A stretch of 64,000 bases of DNA. Origin: Halovivax limisalsi (GTDB lineage Archaea > Halobacteriota > Halobacteria > Halobacteriales > Natrialbaceae). The translations under genes were made by a program, and so were the position numbers. The stretch covers positions 806,001 to 870,000 of the forward strand of contig NZ_CP095757.1 in assembly GCF_023093535.1 (NCBI RefSeq). Reading direction: 5' to 3'. Below are positions 60,589-64,000 of this stretch, in pieces. The notes under the pieces are model-generated. The model was not told the DNA's origin. It did no database searches and was given only the letters and a program-made list of their open reading frames with translations. Numbering within the stretch: position 1 is the first letter of the stretch; every line of letters starts with the position of its first letter.

Positions 60589-62172
60589 GTGCAACCCAGA
60601 GCGTACGATAACGAACTGACGTACCTCACACATAAACAAGATGACTCGGCGGAGGCGTTCCACCAGGCCTACGAGGACGCTGTCGAGTCGGTACGGGCCG
60701 ACCTGGGGCAGTCACACGCGCTGAAGATCGACGGCGAGGCCGTCGAGACCGGCGACACCTTCACCGTGACCAGTCCCGGCAACCTGGACCTCGAAATCGG
60801 CGAGTTCGCCGCGGGAAGCGAGGAAGACGTCGAGGCCGCGGTCAGCGCCGCCGCGGCGGCGGCGCCGGACTGGGAGGCGCTCGACGTCGAGTCGCGCGTC
60901 GAGATCTTCCAGGACGCGGCGGACCTCATGCGCGACCGGAAGTTCGAACTCGCGGCCGCGCTCTCGCTGGAGAACGGGAAGAACCGGACCGAGGCGATGG
61001 CGGACGTCGACGAGGCGATCGACTTCCTCGACTTCTACTCGAGCGAGTTCGAGCGCGCCGGCGGCTACGAGTTCGACACCGGCGAGCCGACGCCCGGCCA
61101 GCACACGACGAACGTCCTGCGTCCCTACGGCGTCTTCGGCGTCATCTCCCCCTTCAACTTCCCGATGGCGCTGTTCGTCGGCATGAGCAGCGGCGCGATG
61201 GTGGCCGGTAACACCGTCGTCGCGAAACCCGCGAGCACGACGCCGCTGACCGCCCACCTGTTCGTCGACATCCTCCACGAGGCCGGCCTCCCGGAGGGCG
61301 TCATCAACGTCGTCACGGGCGGCGGCAGCGACGTCGGACAGCCCCTCGTCGAACACGAGGACGTCAGCGGCGTCGCCTTCACCGGTTCCCGGACGGTCGG
61401 CCTGAACATTCAGGAGACCTTCATGGAACTGGGCAAGCGCGGCCCCGTCATCGCCGAACTCGGCGGCAAGAACCCGGTCATCGTCAGCGACACGGCGGAC
61501 GTCGACGACGCCGTCGAGGGCGTCATGAACGGCGCCTTCTCCTTCAGCGGGCAGAAGTGCTCCGCAACCTCGCGCGTCTACGTCCACGAGGACGTCATCG
61601 ACGAGTTCACCGACAAACTCGTGGCCGAGACCGAGGACCTCACCATCGGCCGGGCGACCGAGCGCGACACCTTCGTCTCGCCGCTGATCGACGACAGCGC
61701 GCTCGAGTACTACCAGGAGATCACCGAGCAGGCCGAAGCCGACGGGACCGTCCGCACCGGCGGGACCGTCGTCACGGACGGCGACCTCGCCGACGGACGG
61801 TTCGTCGAACCGACGGTCGTCACCGACATCCCGCACGAACACGACCTCGCGCGGGAGGAACACTTCCTGCCCTTCGTGACGATCCACCCGATCTCGGATC
61901 TGGACGAGGGGATCGAGAAGTCCAACGACAGCGAGTACGGCCTCTGTGCGGGGCTGTTCTCGCAGGACGACGCGGAGATCGATCGCTGGTTCGACGAGAT
62001 CGAGTCCGGCATGACCTACGTCAACCGGACCCAGAGCGCGACCACCGGCGCGCTCGTCCAGGCCCAGCCCTTCGGCGGCTGGAAGTTCTCCGGGACCACC
62101 GGCAAGTTCGCCGGCGGCTACTGGTACCTCCAGCAGTTCATGCGCGAGCAGAGCCGCACGCGCGTCGAATAA
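60589..62172 (+). CDS. Aldehyde dehydrogenase, 1-pyrroline-5-carboxylate dehydrogenase-like
   Basis: 527 residues from a GTG supported by a TATA box 28 bp upstream. ALDH motifs: SPFNFPMALFVGMSSGAMVAGNTVVAKPAS (NAD site), FTGSRTVGLNI, catalytic Glu in IAELGGKNPVIV and catalytic Cys in FSGQKCSATSRVYV. The overall length and the QKCSA.SR motif are those of P5C dehydrogenases, which oxidise glutamate semialdehyde to glutamate with NAD in proline breakdown. Closely related enzymes use other semialdehydes, so the substrate is inferred. It follows DAO and aminotransferase genes in the same direction. Confidence 0.9.
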   Translation: MQPRAYDNELTYLTHKQDDSAEAFHQAYEDAVESVRADLGQSHALKIDGEAVETGDTFTVTSPGNLDLEIGEFAAGSEEDVEAAVSAAAAAAPDWEALDVESRVEIFQDAADLMRDRKFELAAALSLENGKNRTEAMADVDEAIDFLDFYSSEFERAGGYEFDTGEPTPGQHTTNVLRPYGVFGVISPFNFPMALFVGMSSGAMVAGNTVVAKPASTTPLTAHLFVDILHEAGLPEGVINVVTGGGSDVGQPLVEHEDVSGVAFTGSRTVGLNIQETFMELGKRGPVIAELGGKNPVIVSDTADVDDAVEGVMNGAFSFSGQKCSATSRVYVHEDVIDEFTDKLVAETEDLTIGRATERDTFVSPLIDDSALEYYQEITEQAEADGTVRTGGTVVTDGDLADGRFVEPTVVTDIPHEHDLAREEHFLPFVTIHPISDLDEGIEKSNDSEYGLCAGLFSQDDAEIDRWFDEIESGMTYVNRTQSATTGALVQAQPFGGWKFSGTTGKFAGGYWYLQQFMREQSRTRVE

Positions 62173-62469
62173 GCGGCCACACCGGCGCACCCGGTCCCGC
62201 CTGGGTAACCGCTCGGCGCTCCTGGTCAATCACACCCGGCTCGCCACGAACGACGCTGGCACCGTCGTGCCCGTTCGTTCCGACGACGCGGCCCGCGTTC
62301 CGGTCCGCACCACACCGGCACCCCACTACCCGTTTCGGTCGCGCAGCACCCGTGTTGCTGGCGCGGTATCCGTTCGAGTCGCACTGCACCCGTTTCGACG
62401 GCCCGGATGCGACGGGAGCTACCCACAACCGAAGCATTATGGGGGAGCGCCCGCCTCAGTCTGAGGTAC

Positions 62470-63261
62470 ATGAGTCTCCAACTGGACGGAAACGTCGCAC
62501 TGGTAACCGCCTCGAGCGGCGGGCTCGGGAAGGCCTCCGCCGAAGTCTTCGCGCGCGAAGACGCGAACGTCGTCGTCAACGGGCGCGATCGGGATGCACT
62601 CGACGCGACGGTCGCCGAACTCGACGACCTCGGCGACGGACGCGTCGTCGGCGTGCAGGGCGACCTGACCGAGGCCGACGACATCGAAAACCTGGTCGAG
62701 ACGACCCTCGACGAGTTCGGCGGGCTGGACCACCTGGTGACGAGCGCGGGCGGGCCGCCGAGCGGGCCGTTCCTCGAGATGGAGGACGAGGACTGGTACC
62801 ACGCGTTCGACCTGCTCGTGATGAGCGTCGTCCGCCTCGTCCGCGAGGCCGCCGACCCGCTCCAGGCCGACGGCGGCGGCACCATCGTCAACATCACCTC
62901 CCGGAGCGTCAAGGAGGCGATCGACTCGCTCGTCCTCTCGAACAGCGTGCGGATGAGCGTCATCGGGCTGGAGAAGACCCTCTCCAGCGAACTGGCGCCC
63001 GAGGTGCGCGCGAACGCGGTGCTGCCGGGGCCCCACGAGACGACGCGCATCCAGGACCTCGTCGAGCAGGCCGTCGACCGCGGCGAGTACGACAGCTACG
63101 AGGAGGGCCTCGAGGCCCGCGGCGAGGGCATCCCGCTCGAGCGCATCGGCGAACCCACCGAACTCGGCGAGGTCGTCGCCTTCCTGAGTTCGCCGCGCGC
63201 GAGCTACCTCAACGGCGTGGCCGTCCCGATCGACGGCGGCGCGGGCGCCTCGAACCTGTAA
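62470..63261 (+). CDS. Atypical SDR lacking the YxxxK catalytic motif
   Basis: 263 residues with an SDR Rossmann fold: VALVTASSGGLGKASAEVF (cofactor loop), DHLVTSAGGPPSG and a C-terminal VAFLSSPRASYLNGVAVPIDGG. The usual Tyr-x3-Lys is replaced by IDSLVLSNSVRMSV, with Leu/Ser and Arg at the catalytic positions. This fits a known SDR subgroup (BKR-like, SNSVR type) that departs from the catalytic tetrad. It may bind NAD(P) without classical reductase chemistry or use other residues. A TATA-like CATTATG (62435-62441) lies about 32 bp upstream, and a CCTCAG-T-CTGAGG palindrome (62453-62465) precedes the start. Confidence 0.85.
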   Translation: MSLQLDGNVALVTASSGGLGKASAEVFAREDANVVVNGRDRDALDATVAELDDLGDGRVVGVQGDLTEADDIENLVETTLDEFGGLDHLVTSAGGPPSGPFLEMEDEDWYHAFDLLVMSVVRLVREAADPLQADGGGTIVNITSRSVKEAIDSLVLSNSVRMSVIGLEKTLSSELAPEVRANAVLPGPHETTRIQDLVEQAVDRGEYDSYEEGLEARGEGIPLERIGEPTELGEVVAFLSSPRASYLNGVAVPIDGGAGASNL

Positions 63262-63265
63262 AGCC

Positions 63266-64000
63266 GTGCCCTCCGCCCTGATCGTCGGCGGCGGCATCGT
63301 CGGCCTCGCCAGCGCGTTCGAACTCGCCGACCGCGGGGCCGACGTGACGCTCCTCGAACGCGGGAGCGTCGGCGCCGAGAACTCGGTCCGGACCGGCGGC
63401 GGGGTCAGGGCACAGTTCGGAACGGCGGTCAACGTTCGCCTCTCGCAGGCGAGTCTCCCGGTCTGGGAGTCCGTCGCCGAGCGCTTCGGCGTCGACCCGG
63501 ACTTCCGCCGGCCGGGGTACCTCTTCCTCGCGCGAGCCGAGGCGACCGCCGGGGCCTTGCGCGAGAACGTCGCGCTCCAGACCGATCTCGGCGTCGAGAG
63601 CGAGTACCTCGAACCGGAAGCCGCCCGCGAGCACTGTCCCGAACTCCGCGCCGAGGACTTCGTCGGCGCCGCGTACTGCCCGACGGACGGCTACCTCGAC
63701 CACCACCGCGCGGTCCAGGGCTACCACGAGGCCGCCCTCGACGCGGGGGTCGAGATCCGCACGGGAACCCCGGTTACAGGCGTCCGCGTGGAGGGCGGCC
63801 GGGTCGACGACGATGACCGACCTGTCGACGGCCGCGTCGTTGGCGTCGACACCCCGACGGCGTCGCTCGACGCCGACGTCGTCGTCAACGCCGCCGGGGC
63901 CTGGGGCGGTCGCGTCGCCGCGATGGCCGGCCTCGACCTCCCGATCGCTCCGAAGCGCCGGCAACTGTTGATCGTCGAGCCCGAGCGGCCGGTCCCCGAC
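63266..64000 (+). CDS. FAD-dependent oxidoreductase, DAO family (copy 2, 3' end cut off)
   Basis: 245 codons visible; the window ends within the gene. The GTG start, 4 bp after the SDR stop, gives VPSALIVGGGIVGLASAFELADRGADVTLLERGS. NSVRTGGGVRAQFGTAVNVRLSQASLPVWESV and VVVNAAGAWGGRVAAMAGLDLP align closely with copy 1 at 58053. The two are paralogues and probably oxidise related amines. Spacing to the SDR gene indicates one transcript. Confidence 0.88.
   Translation, partial: MPSALIVGGGIVGLASAFELADRGADVTLLERGSVGAENSVRTGGGVRAQFGTAVNVRLSQASLPVWESVAERFGVDPDFRRPGYLFLARAEATAGALRENVALQTDLGVESEYLEPEAAREHCPELRAEDFVGAAYCPTDGYLDHHRAVQGYHEAALDAGVEIRTGTPVTGVRVEGGRVDDDDRPVDGRVVGVDTPTASLDADVVVNAAGAWGGRVAAMAGLDLPIAPKRRQLLIVEPERPVPD

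Noticed and set aside
61260-61275. GACATCCTCC, similar to the reverse complement of the tnpB element right end
   Set aside because: It lies within conserved aldehyde dehydrogenase codons and has no adjoining hairpin.
62280-62410. Imperfect repeats with CACCCGT and CCCGTTTCG cores upstream of the SDR gene, considered as a regulatory array
   Set aside because: Copies are short, unevenly spaced and diverged; nothing beyond local duplication can be supported.

Overview
This window comes from the chromosome (or a large GC-rich replicon) of a haloarchaeon, class Halobacteria. The evidence is a strongly GC-rich, Asp/Glu-rich coding style; leaderless promoters with a TATA-like box about 28 bp before start codons; Tat-dependent lipoproteins; the haloarchaeal pair of a single and a fused double TatC; HalOD1 and HTH_10 regulators; and a TnpB-only IS200/IS605-type element. 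I cannot name the genus. No rRNA, tRNA or CRISPR array was seen.

Layout. 1-6033: end of a flavin reductase, then a divergent envelope-type locus (DUF4129 protein on the minus strand; DUF58 protein and two membrane or coiled-coil proteins in overlapping frames on the plus strand). 6104-8214: a VapBC-type toxin-antitoxin operon whose PIN toxin is split by a tnpB element. 8439-11667: M20 peptidase, a winged-helix/TumE-like pair, and a low-GC lipoprotein. 11938-19872: two paralogous M32 carboxypeptidases flanking a 1053-residue ATPase-TPR regulator and two small membrane proteins. 20469-21961: FetAB-type ABC exporter. 22045-27667: oxidoreductases, a membrane protein, an APH-like kinase, a frameshifted HTH gene and a zinc ribbon. 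27668-28165: gene-free but carries a strong double hairpin, a possible structured RNA. 28166-33095: Tat-secreted Cys protein, conserved acidic protein, and a kinase/receiver/HalOD1 signalling group. 33224-40033: Lrp regulator, small membrane proteins, a polytopic Fe-S protein and an AIM24 protein. 40125-43823: the divergent tatC pair. 43928-46599: RHH protein, SHOCT protein, RlmE and a second toxin-antitoxin pair. 46690-52382: a metal/metalloid group (ACR3-like carrier, Tat lipoprotein, P1B-type Zn/Cd ATPase and its Cys-rich HTH_10 neighbour). 52441-56672: P450, PanB, SRPBCC and a transposase-like HTH. 56942-64000: an IclR-controlled catabolic cluster (two DAO-type flavoenzymes, aminotransferase, P5C-dehydrogenase-like aldehyde dehydrogenase, unusual SDR), cut off by the window end.

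How parts work together. The DAO flavoenzyme and P5C-dehydrogenase-like enzyme could oxidise proline or a related amino acid to glutamate; two matching palindromes in the divergent IclR promoter region suggest local control. The HTH_10 protein probably controls the adjacent metal ATPase through a perfect 8-bp inverted repeat between them. The tnpB element carries its right end directly against vapC sequence, so its guide RNA is predicted to recognise the uninterrupted vapC allele.
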